Shown: positions 11,240 through 23,209, numbered from the stretch's first letter. The stretch: 64,000 bases of DNA from Rhodocollybia butyracea (GCA_015501585.1 JADNRY010000128.1:62001-126000); one strand, 5' to 3'. Numbers and translations: made by a program. The notes: generated from the sequence alone by a model not told the origin.

Positions 11240-11549
11240 TATGCTGTTCAAAAGTGTGAAATATTCAATTGTGCTCCCCCCTCACAAATGTGTGCTCCCC
11301 CCTCACAAGTCAGTGTGCTCCCCTCTCACAACTAAGTGTGCTCCCCCCTCACAAAAATGTGTGCTCCTCCCCTCACAAAAATGTGTGCTCCCCCTCACAA
11401 AAATATGTGCTCCCCCTCACAAAAATATGTGCTCCCCCCTCACAAAAATGTGTGCTCCCCCCTCACAAAAATGTGTGCTCCCCCTCACAAGTCAGTTTGC
11501 TCCCCCTTCACACTGAGGTACTCATAGTTTGATTCCACAGTTTCACTCA
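11240..11549 (+). repeat. Left terminal inverted repeat with 11-unit array
   Basis: The outer 33 bp, an array of 11 units of about 21-24 bp (consensus CTCCCCCCTCACAAAAATGT), then a unique inner part ending CAGTTTCACTCA. It matches 25614-25950 in reverse complement. Units vary between ..CACAAAAATGTGTG and ..CACAAGTCAGTGTG forms. Such arrays are plausible transposase-binding sites (inference). Confidence 0.95.
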
Positions 11550-11731
11550 CAAAAGTGCTATATAGATTTAAAGGGCACCCAAATAAGCCCAATAAGTGCA
11601 TAAAAGAGCGGTAAGCATTAGAAAATATGCGTAGTGTATTCAAAAGAGTGAGGTTTGAGGACGGATGGATACATTTTAAGCATCAGAGAGAAAGGAAAGT
11701 ATAGGATAGCTGGCGAAAATTTGTTTATGAT
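11550..11731. other. Spacer between TIR and BTB gene
   Basis: Non-coding; probably the 3' region of the minus-strand BTB-like gene. Confidence 0.6.
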
Positions 11732-12802
11732 CTACAATGAGTAAGCGGACATGCGAATAAGTTTGCCAATCTTCTCTATTGCCTTCTGATAAGTGTCGGT
11801 TTCAACCTCGAAAGCAGGTGCAATGCTTTCGATGGTTGCAATCCTGCACTGCTCAGAGACTCCTTCGAACCTAAGGCCCCGAATAAACCACATCGCCTCT
11901 GAGAACTGGAGAGGATCTTCAGGATGGATCAGCCTCAGACCTACATCTTTCCACCCAAGATCCCAGGCTCTGGCACATCTAGATTTCTCGTGATGGATCC
12001 CATAGTAGGGGCACTCTCTCTCCCCAAAGCCGACGTTCGACATTGGAGGTGGGCATGCGGCACATCCCATACGCCGATCCTTGAGATAAAGCTGTCCGTT
12101 GGAAATCACCGCTAAGGCATCGTTCCCAATTTCATCTCTCTCCTGTTGTGACAAGGAGTAAGTCGACGTATAGAAAAGCTGTTGAAGTGCCGGCTCAACC
12201 CATCGGCGAATTCCAAGTTCACATGCAAGACCTAGCATTTGGGAAGCCCTTAATCCAAGACCCTCAATACCCTGAAGAGCCCAGTCTGTAGCGGGCTCGC
12301 AGATCCACTTATCAGCAAAGAGATAAAGGTTCAATAGGTCCGATTCCGTCAATTCCAACGGGATCCAATGACTACGAGCTTGAATTGAGTATGAAGCCTT
12401 AATTTAATCAAAGATAGCCTACTCACGGATGTTCAATCCACTTAAGGAAAAGAATAATCTCATCGGGTTTTCCTGGTAGGGAGATTGGGTTGATCTCCGT
12501 CCCTAAGAGCCCATTTGTTGAATCAGGAAGTTTGAGCACCTCCCTCAATCCTGCTGCCAAAGCTGTGAGCGTATGATAATTAATTCTGAATATCTGATTG
12601 TTCTCCAACTTGAACAGTCGTGTTAGAACTGTGTAGTATATTCAAGAAAGACCCAATGTACTCGTATAAGAACTACAGTGGGGTCTTTACAGAACTCAGG
12701 GACAAGTGTCCAACCTTGGTTTTGAAGCCTGAGAAGAGCATCAAGCTCCTTGAAATTGCGATAGTGAGCTGGGAGAGTCACAGAGGTTTGGGCGGCGTCC
12801 AT
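11732..12802 (-). CDS. BTB/POZ-like protein carried by the transposon
   Basis: Three exons on the minus strand: 12802-12677, 12608-12427 and 12371-11732 (948 nt, 315 aa). The introns are 68 bp (branch CTAAC) and 55 bp. The centre reads ENNQIFRINYHTL, then ISLPGKPDEIILFLKWIEHP, then LYLFADKW. This is the order of BTB folds in agaricomycete BTB proteins (substrate-binding residues around FRxxYxxL, LPD region, then LxLAxKW). The C-terminal half is helical with a Cys-rich stretch (GCAACPP, RECPYY). BTB proteins mediate dimerisation and often recruit Cullin3 or chromatin factors; the role here is unknown. The start codon lies 97 bp from the divergent transposase start, suggesting a shared promoter. 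The first exon is the least certain part. Confidence 0.75.
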
Positions 12803-12899
12803 AAAGTAACAAGTCAAACGTCTACACGTCGAGGTGAAGTTCCGAAAATAACTGCCTGAATTACATAATATTGGTTGCTTCATCTCCACCTTCAACGGA
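12803..12899. promoter_or_regulatory. Shared divergent promoter region (97 bp)
   Basis: The only non-coding DNA between the divergent start codons of the BTB-like gene (12802, minus) and the transposase (12900, plus). Co-expression is an inference from the spacing; no motif is asserted. Confidence 0.5.
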
Positions 12900-13599
12900 A
12901 TGTCTCTGCCACCACTTCCGCAACGAGCTACACCTTGGTCTTCCAATATTTATGAAGCAAATTCTCTTCTACGTGAATATTATCACAGACCAGCTGTGCT
13001 TCTGACCTCAGATAGCTATAACCTGCATCGGGTGAAGCTGCACCAAGATTCAATACTGGAAAATGCGATTCCACTGCTTTTGGACATGGAGGATGCAGCC
13101 AGAGATGAAGAGATACCGCTGCAGTGGATACATGATGTGTCCGACCACTTTGCACGTCTGTTAGTTGAGCTAGAGGATGCGAAAGAAATGATAGAGAATA
13201 GGTAAGGCTTGCATACGATCGGAGGTTGTTTCAAGTTACTCAGCTACATCCCAGGGAATCTACACGTCTCAAGCCTGCTATCGATCCGGTTATCTTTCAT
13301 CGAACGGGAAAACGTGGCCGACCAAGAAAATTCATTGATCCAGAATTCCTTAAGACTGCCATGAATCCTTTACGTCGAATCAAAGTGGCTGAGCTGGCAA
13401 AGAAACTAAAGGTACATCGTCAGACTCTGGAAGCATGCCTTCAAGATAGTGTTGCAACGGCGCGGCTCAAAGCCGGCTTGCATAGCCGGCTTTAGCTGAG
13501 CCACCTTGAGCCGAGCCGCTGCAATGGCTCAATGGCTCATGAGCCATGAGGCGGCTCGGCTCTGGCTCACAAGCCGGCTTGAAGCGGCTCAAGCCATAT

Positions 13600-15416
13600 A
13601 TTTTCTCTATTTTACCTGCTGCTGAGGTCATATATTACAGAATATGCTACCAGGTATCAAAATAGGCACAGTGCCACCACACCTAGGGGCTATACAGCTA
13701 TATTGGCTAGATTTATAGTTACAGCTAGTAATGGGGGCCAGGTTGGCCAAAGACTCCACCCTTTGTGTTGACCTTGGTTGGGTTAAGACCTCAAATGCTC
13801 AGAAGTCAGAGCCTGGGGCCGTGAACAAAGGTCAGGTTGGGGACCGGTCAGTGATCCGGCCCTCCCGAGTTCTCATCAGCAGTTCCAGCTCAAGCCATGA
13901 TACCACCCATACACAAAGGCATAAATCATAAATGTGACCATATATAGGTCCTATTATTGGCAGAGCTTTAAGCTAACATGCTAACATGATAATTCAAATT
14001 ATCCAATGCAAGTATTGCCGCGGCGCTTAATGTTTGTTAAATGTTTATGCCACCGCTTGCGGTGGCATACACAAACTCACGCTGCCACTCGATTGCTACT
14101 AATTGAATGGGGGGATAATTTAGATCATGTGATTCAACACAGCCTGCTGGCCCATGCCTTTCCACCGTATCAGAGCCATGATAAGCAACTAGTAATTCCG
14201 AGTGCAGTGAACCAAAGCAAAACATATGTGAATACTGCTCCTGAAAATGAACTTATATCTCTCATTAACACTACTTCTCCAGAAGAATTAGTAGAACAAA
14301 AAATTGGCAGGGAGTATAACAGTAAACAACTCATATGGTACTTGCTGCAAGCTCAATGTTTGAGACTGATACTAGATATTGCATATTTGAGTTACTATGG
14401 ACTATGATATCATTATCATATGGGACTCCTATCTTAGCCATGCATCCCCCTGGCCCTATGCTCTCTCGAAAGAGATTTGATGCTGTAAGTATGGCCGCAA
14501 CAGTGGCCATCTTCCGACTACAGCGGTCAACAATCAAGTCATCTTCCAACTACAATGGTCTCATCTTCCGACTACAATGGTCTCATATTATCTATCACCA
14601 TGACATGGTCACGGTACCTATTGGATATCTGTTCTTGCATCAACTCGAACTCTCCACAGTGATGATTAGTAGTAATTAATACTGGCTTCCATTTTCTTGA
14701 AGCCATTGGAGATTAAACCTTCCTTTAGGGTTATTAACCCGTTATCTCAAGCTGTAATAGTATCTATGTAGTACATAAATCATACGGTCACACCTCCTCG
14801 GACCTCCGGAGTCCTGACTCCTGATTCTTCTATAGCCCCTCCAGGGCCTCCGCTAGATGATTAGCGCTGGTATTTACATTGTGTTACTACAATAGTCCAA
14901 TCATCCTTTTGGGAATGTAATTTATCAGTTGATCATCTTACTAATGACTGTGCAGTAAGTAATATGTAGTACTCCTGTTCTGTTGCATATCCACAGGACT
15001 GTTGGTGGCAATGGAAGTCGTTAATATGTTTTTGTTGTGTTGTTGAGCCTTGAGGCGTTTCGAGAACCTTCATTTGAGAGTTCAATTTATCAACTTTTTA
15101 TCTCATGCAATATGTATGTACCGGATCCTATCATGTTGCCCTTCCAAGGAAGTTGGCATTAATTACTGGTTTCAACATTTGCTCATGTTCCTTGAGCTCC
15201 TTTGTGTATGATTATGAACCTCTTATCTCCTCTAAAAATTATGTTGTTTCGTTACAGATGCTGTACATACCTGCGTTACTGCACTCAAGAGTCAGATAAT
15301 TATAGTAGCCACTCAAAATGGTCTTGACTCTGGAGTCCCCTTAAATCTGCATTTATAAGGACTGCAAATCCAACACTACAGCACATAAACACCTCGTGTA
15401 CACAATGCGAACTTGA
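13600..15416. other. Left non-coding part of the hAT
   Basis: No recognisable gene. A frame of 133 codons at 14006-14407 has no recognisable motif and no conserved context. Repeated CATCTTCCGACTACA(A/G) blocks occur near 14500-14580. Confidence 0.5.
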
Positions 15417-18400
15417 CGCCAGGGTCGGAATGCTCAGCCTCAATCCTCTCTTCCCAGTCATCCTCGAGCTGCTGTACGACCCTCAAGAGAGCCCCGACAG
15501 CCAGAGCACAACACTGTTCAACCGAGCTCACCCACTGGTAATTATATGTTAATCTAGCCCTTGAAAAAATTAATAATTGCAATACAGTTCCTGCAGCTTC
15601 ACCACTCTATAGGAATAACGACTCGGACGACGACATATTCCTTTCACGAAATGATGCTAGAGCCCATGGGCGCAATGTAACCTTTACTCCCAGTGCTCGA
15701 CTACCACAGCTCAGCTCCAGTGATCTTGGTGATGGGGGTGGTTTCATTGATGATGATGCAAATTCTGAATTCGAGGACCTTGAAGAGACACCAAGTCGAC
15801 GTCAACACCAACATCAGCCAGTCAATGCACAAACTCCACGTCGACACCGGGATCAGGTACGGACTCCAAACCGACTTGCCACACCTACTTTTCGAGCACA
15901 TGCGTTTTGCCCTCCCTCTGCCCGGCGCGTTGGTACAAAACGACATGAAGGCGGAAAAGCAAATGATGTAGCTAAGTTTGTGAGGAAAGATCATGATAAT
16001 AAACTGAGCTTCTGCTCTTTTTGCGAGTTTGTTATTTGTTTTAATCTATTCCGGTCCTGCCCTTGTTTACAATATATCTTGTCTAGGGCCCTACATGGAG
16101 CAAACCCAAATCACCCAGTACAATCATACAGCTTTGCAACAAGCATCGACAATATTCGGCGACACTTTCTCAAGAAGCATGGTGATATTTGGTTCCAAGC
16201 TTGCCTACAATTTAAGATCAAAGTCCATGGGCGCTACCTTGCAGACTATAATGAATGGTGTCGTCGCCAGAATCTTCCAGTTGATGAAACAGCCTTACAG
16301 GCTGAGCGTTTGTCATTCAGTATGGCGGCATTCATTGATGCACTTGTAGATTTTATTGTAGCTGATGATCAGGTTAGTTTTTATCTCATCATTTAGTCAC
16401 CTATTATTAACACGGCTATACTAGAGTATCAATGTCATTGATAATAAGCAGTTTCGCCGCCTCATTCTTTTGTTACGGGAAGAGCTCAATGATAATGACA
16501 TTCCCTCTCGGGAGACTCTTCGTCAGCGCATCATGCAGAAATGGCATCAATATCTTGATGACTTGCGTACTCGGTTAAAGGTATATTCCTTTGCTTTATA
16601 CTACTTGTCACTACTGTATGTACTAACGTGGGCTGAATTTACAGAATGCAGTTGGAAAGATTGCATTAACGGAAGACATGTGGTCTGACATGCTTTTGAG
16701 AGGAGTGATGGGTGTTACTGCACACTGGATTGAAGCCAAGAAGGGACCTGATGGCCAGCTTAGACTCCACTTTGAGTGTGCTCTCGTTGGATTTCTTCAC
16801 ATTCCTGGAAGACACACTGGTCGGCACTGCTCACATGGGCTTGTATTCATTTGTGAACGTTTAGGGATTTTGGGAAAGGTGAGGTTTTTCATTTCAAAGC
16901 AATAATAATATTGCCTAATTGTATTACACTGTAGGTTGGAGGAATCACAATGGACAATGCATCGGTAAATGACACTATGGCAACAGAGTTTGAACTAGAG
17001 CTAGCAGATATATGGCCTGAGCTGGAATGGACAGCTGAGGAGGATCGACTACGGTAAATGATCTTAATAATATTGACTTCCTTCTAAAAACAATGTTGTA
17101 GATGTTTTCCGCATATTGTTCATCTTGGGTGCCAGGCTGTTATACGTGTTGCAGAAGACAGCACTCAGAGTGCTCGGGGAATAGCTCAAAGATTACCAGG
17201 TGCTCTTACCAAATTGCGAACAGGTATACGCGAGGTAATTCTAAAAATTCTTAGTTGTCATTATTTCACCTATTATATCAGATTCGGAAGTCTGGTGTTC
17301 GACGTGATGCATTCCAGCAGCTGGTGGCTGCAAAGTTCAGTCGCCCCCTCCAACTCCTCCGGGATGTGAATGTACGTTGGTCATCAACCCAGTTGATGTT
17401 GAAACGTGGACTTGAGATGCGTGAGGTGATTACTACCTACTTTTTTCTTATCTCTGTGAAATAATTGATTATGAACATTGATGATTGTACACAGGTCATG
17501 GATTCATTTCTCAAGGATCCAGCATATGGAGATCTGTCACAGTATGTACTCAATGAGCAAGAATGGTTAGCTCTCAAACAGCTGTCCAGGGTACTTGAGG
17601 TATGTACTTATTGTGACTGATTCAAGCACTAACTAACTATAATATGTAGATACCGCATAACTTTCAACAGCTACTCTCGAAGGAGAAAACCCCAACTCTA
17701 TGCGATTTTTTACCCTCATTTGCACGGATAATTGAGCTATGGGAAGAGCTCCAGAGGCAACTACCCGAAATGAGACAATCAATCCAAGCAGGTCTCAGCA
17801 AAATCAAGGATTATCATAAGCGCATGGCTAGAGTACCAGCATATGCCCTGGCAATGGGTGAGCTTACATATTTAAATATATTGATGTAAACAGGTCGATT
17901 CATTGACAATTTACACTCAGTAATTAATCCAGATATGAAATTTGACTACTATCATCAGCAAAATGATATGGATGGTCATTGCTGGGCAAAAGACATGATG
18001 ATTGAGAAAGTAGAGTACCACATATCATGTGTATCAGTTTCTGAATGCTCATATAAAATTTGTAGATGCAAGGGTATCGTGCTCAAGCTTATACCACAAA
18101 CTTGGAACAAACCCAGGCACCACAAGCACAACTTTCAGAAGCTGAAGCAATGTTTAGCCGTCGTCGACACCGAGGTCCGCAGGACCAAAACGTTGAAGAG
18201 GAGCTCAATGCATATCTGGCAGATCCCACATTTGCAACTACAACACTTATTTACTGGCAGGTGAATGAAGTTTTGGGTTTATTCCAATTTGAAAGCTTAC
18301 AAATATTGCAGGAGAAACAAACCATCTATCCCACTTTGTTCAAGCTTGCTATGGATATTCTGCCATTGCAGGGCTCTGCTGTGCCTTGTGAACGGGTTTT

Positions 18401-18626
18401 TTCATCTTCAAATGAGACCATGACTGTCAGGCGAAATAAACTTTCGCCGCTGATGTTTGAAGCTTTGCAGATGTTAAAGTTTGCCATTCGTCATGATGAT
18501 CCTCTTGATTTCACCTCATTCATGGATGTCACTCAGGAGAGCCTAGAACTGGAAACAATTCTTGAGGTGGAGGGACGTGTTCCTGAAGATGTGAACTCAT
18601 TCATCAGAGAGTGCATGAGACCATGA
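15417..18626 (+). pseudogene. hAT family transposase
   Basis: Multi-exon transposase. In order: a disordered N-terminus (SDDDIFLSRND, then an acidic Asp-rich stretch near 15750); a BED-like zinc finger (FCSFC near 16013-16027, HFLKKHG near 16165); a catalytic region with LTEDMWSD and TMDNASVND (aspartates of the RNase H-like fold); CFPHIVHLGCQAV, the hAT CxxH region; and a C-terminal dimerisation domain with YPTLFKLAMDILPLQGSAVP, CERVFSSSNETMT and MFEALQMLKF. At least ten short introns. A TGA at 15414-15416 precedes the open frame and no good ATG follows, so the start is lost or in an upstream exon. Probably once autonomous. Confidence 0.85.
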
Positions 18627-19193
18627 TACATGATAACAAGTACATGTTAATAAAGAGCTCTACAATGTACATAGTAGTATACACTATAAAGATAAATTCT
18701 GCAGAAAAGAACGGCTCAAGCCACCGGCTAAGCCGCTAGCTAGCTGAGCTTGAGCCGAGCCATGTACCAGTATCGGCTCATCGAGCCGAAGCCATCTGGT
18801 TTGAGCCGGAGCCGAGCCGAAGCCAAGCCAAGCCGAGCCGTTGCAACACTACTTCGAGACCATGAGATCCAACATCATTTTTCTACGATTACGAATGAAG
18901 AACTTGATGCCCTGGTGAAGGAGTACCTTAGGAAAAAACCTAGCAGTATACGGTATTTAACAGCACACCTACGCCAGAAAGGCCTCCGGCTTCAGAAACG
19001 TCGGATTACAGAGTCACTTGACCGTGTCGACAAACTTGGGCGCTCCCTTCACCGGCGACGTAAAAATAAAAAGATAATCCGAAATTCATACAAGGTTTCA
19101 AGACCGCACTACATGTGGCACGTTGATGGACACCACAAACTAATCCTTTGGGGTTTCATTATTCATGGATGCATTGATGGATATTCCCGAACG

Positions 19194-19245
19194 GTGCGTC
19201 TTTGTTTCCTTTGATATGCCAAGGCTCTTACCTGAAAATCCATAG
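19194..19245 (+). other. Transposase intron 3 (52 bp)
   Basis: GTGCGT..CATAG. Joining SRT to ITGLRTSTNN restores the integrase core, which shows that the element's transposase was spliced. Confidence 0.85.
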
Positions 19246-20368
19246 ATTACTGGGCTACGCACGAGCACAAACAACCGTCCATCAACTGTTCTAAGGATGT
19301 TCCTTGTGGCTGTCAGGAAATATGGGATGCCTTCGCATGTTCGAGGGGATCGTGGGTGGGAAAACAAACTTATATCCATCCTTCTTATCATAAAACGTGG
19401 GCGGAATCGAGCCAGCTTCATGTGGGGTTCTTCAACACACAACACCCGCATCGAGCGTTTGTGGGTTGAAGTTGGCTCTCAGTTTGCTCGTGCATGGCGG
19501 GCTTTCTTTTTTCGGCTCGAGGAACTGCATGGGCTTGACCGCAAAAACTTGTTTCATCTCTGGCTTCTACAGTTTCTTTTTCTTGATCTGATCAACAACG
19601 ACTGCAAGGAATTCACTGAGAACTGGAACGCTCATCCGATCTCGGGTGAAGGCCATGATCGAAGTCCCAACGTAAGTCTGCTTCTGCTCAGGTATTCTCC
19701 TTGTTGAGAGTTGATGAATTGTCTTTCTTCAGGACTTGCTTTTTCTTGGTCAACTAGACCATGGAGTCTACGAGGATTGTCCTGGAGTTGACCCTAGCCT
19801 CTTGAGACAGTTTTATGGGGTGCATGGAAAGCCAGCCCAGAGACAAGCTTATCAGACAGGTGCAGGTCATCCTCTAGATGAGGAACAGTGGGACACAGAT
19901 TCTGAAGGAACCAATTTGGGTTCTGAATGGATGGGCATTGATAGTGGACAAGAAGGTGAAGAGGAGGAGTGGCTGGGAATCTCAGGCGAAAGAGGCGAGG
20001 AACGGGAAGATCGGGATTATGAACACTTGGTAAGGGAGATAGAAGGAGAAGACGAGAAGGAGTTCAACGCGCACGCTGTTGAAGCTCCCAAACATACTAA
20101 CCCATTCGATAATGATCAAACTTATCGTGTATTCAAAGCCGCTTTGGCTCGACTCGATGAAAGCGGTCAGATCCCTTTAGGATACGGCGTACACCCATCG
20201 GAGTGGGACGAGGATGGGTATCCTGCCCTTGGCAGCATACGCTGTGGTCGAAAAGGTAGCAAGATGCTTGAGGTTGCTTTGCCAGACTCAGTATGGAGGC
20301 CTCGGTCTGTTCGATGGGTGCAGGGACTTTATTTGATGGACCAATTGATAGATCGACAATCCCAGTAG

Positions 20369-21255
20369 CAGTTTAGCAAATAAATATGTTATTCTACCCC
20401 TCCTCTCATGACTGCATGTGAGACTGCCAACGCACCTGAGGTTTCCTTCAAAGACGTCGTTGCATCATCGAGATGGCCAAGCATATTCACATCCCAATTG
20501 CCGACTTACCACTGCTATAGCCATCTGTGCAGTCAAAGGTGATGTTTAATAGGTAGTGGTTGAAATCTGTATTCGAATGAAGGCCTTGAGTCTGTCAGCT
20601 GCTGTACTATGCAAATATTCCATGTACCTACTTTATGATTGTTTATCCAGCTATTATTTTAGTCCATCTTCTACCGTATGAGCGCATACGTGCACAACGA
20701 ACTGCAGACCATACATTTTCTTGTATGGCTCTTATAGAGTTATTGGCCGAGTATCAAACATCCCGAGGGCCGATGATCAGCTAAATCTTGGGGGCTATCA
20801 CAATAATCATCACGGCTTGTGCTTTGTTCTGGGACATAGCCGGAGTCATCAGTCCCAGTCAACAGCGTAAACGTTGAAGCATCCGGGTGCGGAATCCTTT
20901 CAGATTCGAGCGAGGACTCGGGACACCAGTACCGGCCGCAGCCTCGAATGTTGCTCGAATACTTACAATTATTCCCTGCGAGTACCAGAGAATTTACTCC
21001 ATACACAAGTACATAAGCGTACATTACTCCAATAGCATACTTATCATATACATCTACTAGGAACGAGTAGGCCCTTATGCACGCGAGTCGTGCGGCGTGC
21101 CGAAAGCCGCGCATCGTCACATCAGGTGATGCTGGGCGCTACCGTTGTAACGTTGATCAAACCCAACCTTTCCTTTAACCACCATCACCACCTTCTCCAC
21201 GATCGACCTCGACTCTCTCCCTTCCTAACTTCAAATCCATCCAGCTCTTACCACG
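20369..21255. other. Spacer between transposase and oxygenase-like gene
   Basis: No supported gene. A 126-codon minus-strand frame (21120-20740) starts close to the divergent oxygenase-like gene but has no recognisable domain, and I do not call it. Confidence 0.5.
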
Positions 21256-23209
21256 ATGGGTAAGCTTTTTCTTCCTTTTCTGTTCTTAAAGTTCTTTCCC
21301 TTTGACCAACGCAGCTGGCAATGCCAACAGGGAGGGTCCTACTTTGGAGCCAAACAGTTGGCAGCCTCCAGCGTTGGACGTCGGACAAAGGGCTACTTTC
21401 TTTGCTCTGACCCAGCGCTCTTGTCTCGTCTTGGCCTAACTCGTTGCCCTAGGAACTCGAAGCGGCCGCTTTTACTCCCCTTGGGGTGCCAATGGCGTCA
21501 AAGCTCAGGCCATGGAGCCCGTATGCACAAGAAGGCCTTTTCACCTCAGCGAACGGCTCTCAGACCACCTGCGATCGCAGCAGGCTGCCCCAGGATCTGA
21601 CGATCTTCAGGATAACCCTGAAGTCGATGTCCCGCACGGCTCAGACACTCAGCACCCTCGAAACGGCCAATCCACCTCCTTTACCCCGACCGCCTCTACC
21701 TCCTCGTCAACTTCCTGCCTCCAGGCTTCCAGCTCCCCTCCCAGCTCCCGCAGCCATCCTGAATTTCTAACCCAGCCTGGCTCCGCCGACGGCGCTTGGG
21801 GAGATGCCTCTCCCTACGCCTTCCTCTTGGAACTCATCCCGGAAGCTCCTTCCTCTTTCCGACCCCTTCCCTCTAGCGCCAGCGGGGATATCGGGCCTCA
21901 ACGCTCCCGGAAGGAGAAGAGTGCTTTGAAGGACGTCAAGAACCGCGAGAAACGCAGGAAAATCCGTGCCAAGCAAGCTGGGGATAGAGAGCGTGAGGTT
22001 TCGGAGCATGCTCAGCGTCGCATGCTCGAGTCGCCCTTGTTCCAGGTTGAAGACTTCTCTCTGGCTGATGATGCCAAAATTGGCTCCGGCGGATACACGG
22101 GCAAGAAGCAGGAGCTCGACCGCATGCACAGCTCCATCGCCGAACTGGAAGCACATGGCCTGGTTGAGTTTGTTCCTGATCCTGGGTACGTGTTTTTTTC
22201 CCTTCTTAGTTGTGTTTGCCGCTAAAGATCAGCGATTAGGCAAACGTACGCCCTTTTAGACTCTGATGGTGTTGTTACAGGCGTCATAGGCGGTAACCCG
22301 CAAGGCACTGGATGGCTGGAGACCGTAAACAAAACAGCTACTCAAGCCATCCGCCAAGCTCGTGCAGAGCTCACCTTCAGCGACAAGCAAGCCAATCATC
22401 GTCGAGCTGACTGTCCTGCGGTTGCATTTGGGGTGAGCTTTGGGGGAGGGCCTCAGGTGAGTCTTCTCATTTTGGTGGGAACGTTCTTGAGCTAGGCTTC
22501 CTTCAGGCGCCAGGGAATCTGAAGCAGAGCAATGAAGCGGTGTTCAACACCATGTTTGCTCTTCTCAGCCTCAACTGCTTTGCCTGGATATCTGGGTACG
22601 CTAATGGTGGGTTTTCGTTCTTTGGTTCGGTTCAGGGCATGCCTAACTTGAACCCTAGCCCTTTTTATGGCGTACGCGTACCGGTGCTACACCTACTCTA
22701 GGTCCACCCTGGACAAGCTCTTTAGCTGGAACCCGAGGCTACGTCGACTCTTTAGAAACAACGTGTGGGCAGCTTGCACCATCAACTTTGGGCCCTTTTC
22801 CGCCACCTACCCTCATGTGGACTGCGCTAACCCTTGCTTTAACTGGTGTTCCGTCACTGCACTAGGCAACTTCAACGCTGTCCTGGGAGGGCATCTTGTC
22901 CTCTGGGACCTGGGGCTCTTTATTCGGTTTCCCCCCGGTTCAACAATCCTCATCCCCTCTGCTCTTCTAGTCCACTCCAACGTTCCTATCTCTTCCAATG
23001 AGGAGCGTTATTCCTTCGTCCAGTATTCCTCTGCGGGCCTCTTTCGCTGGGTCGAGAATGGATTTCAGAGCGACGTCAGCTTCAACAAACGTGCCTCAGC
23101 CTCAGAACGTGCCCGGCGTAACGCGGAACGCCAGGGGAAGTGGGAAAATGGGCTTTGTATGTTCTCCCGTTGGGCAGATATCCAGGCAGGGAACTGGAAG
23201 GGTACCTAG
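21256..23209 (+). CDS. 2OG-Fe(II) oxygenase-like protein in the transposon
   Basis: Exons 21256-21259, 21315-22185, 22240-22456, 22507-22606 and 22659-23209 sum to 1743 nt (580 aa). The N-terminal half is low-complexity Ser/Pro-rich, then basic (SRKEKSALKDVKNREKRRK). The C-terminal part looks like a double-stranded beta-helix: YPHVD (H450, D452), GGHLVLWDLGLFIRFPPGS, LLVHSN (H503) and EERYSF (R514). The HxD..H..R order is that of 2-oxoglutarate/Fe(II) dioxygenases. Related agaricomycete proteins resemble the TET/JBP-like families reported with fungal transposons (Iyer and co-workers, from memory); DNA-base oxidation is therefore a hypothesis. An in-frame TAA at 21437-21439 is either a nonsense mutation or removed by a 30-nt GT-AG segment (21423-21452), which would be very short for an intron. 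Confidence 0.7.
21437..21439 (+). other. In-frame TAA in the oxygenase-like gene
   Basis: Same frame as the upstream MAGNANREG exon and the downstream GTRSGRFYSPWG stretch. It is the only stop in the 581-codon frame. Confidence 0.7.

Larger units (their letters stand above)
13447..18851 (+). mobile_element. hAT DNA transposon inside the transposase gene
   Basis: 5405 bp. The ends are perfect inverted 15-mers TAGTGTTGCAACGGC; the 8-bp duplications are CTTCAAGA (13439-13446) and CTTCGAGA (18852-18859), differing at one CpG. Subterminal regions at both ends are dense in GAGCCGAGCC/GGCTCAAGCC repeats (13465-13595 and 18710-18840). A hAT transposase occupies 15417-18626. Excision to one duplication copy restores the host frame. 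Confidence 0.95.
12900..20368 (+). pseudogene. DDE integrase-type transposase, split by a hAT
   Basis: Exons 12900-13201, 13255-13446, 18860-19193, 19246-19671 and 19733-20368. With the hAT and one 8-bp duplication removed they sum to 1890 nt (629 aa) with no stop. Features: an N-terminal helical region; a GRPRKFIDPEF stretch followed by a helix-turn-helix (VAELAKKLKVHRQTLEACL); an integrase core with WHVDGHHKLILWG (D254), VRGDRGWEN (D311) and STHNTRIERLW (E346), a D,D34E triad; a helical domain (LWLLQFLFLDLINND); and an acidic C-terminal tail. The DGHHKL..G..IHG..DGYSRT and RGDRG motifs match the eukaryotic 'integrase core domain' proteins common in agaricomycetes and fish. It is functional only if the hAT is removed. 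It presumably cuts and joins the 11240/25950 ends. Confidence 0.88.

Noticed and set aside
11270..11510. CRISPR-like appearance of the TIR array
   Set aside because: The units are contiguous without spacers, and the genome is eukaryotic; it is a minisatellite within a transposon end.
11241..11532. Repetitive Cys/Pro-rich frames at both TIRs (also 25608-25949)
   Set aside because: They are translations of the 21-25 bp TIR arrays in all three frames; no start context or gene structure.
20740..21120. 126-codon minus-strand frame between transposase and oxygenase-like gene
   Set aside because: No recognisable motif; could be fortuitous in a GC-balanced spacer.
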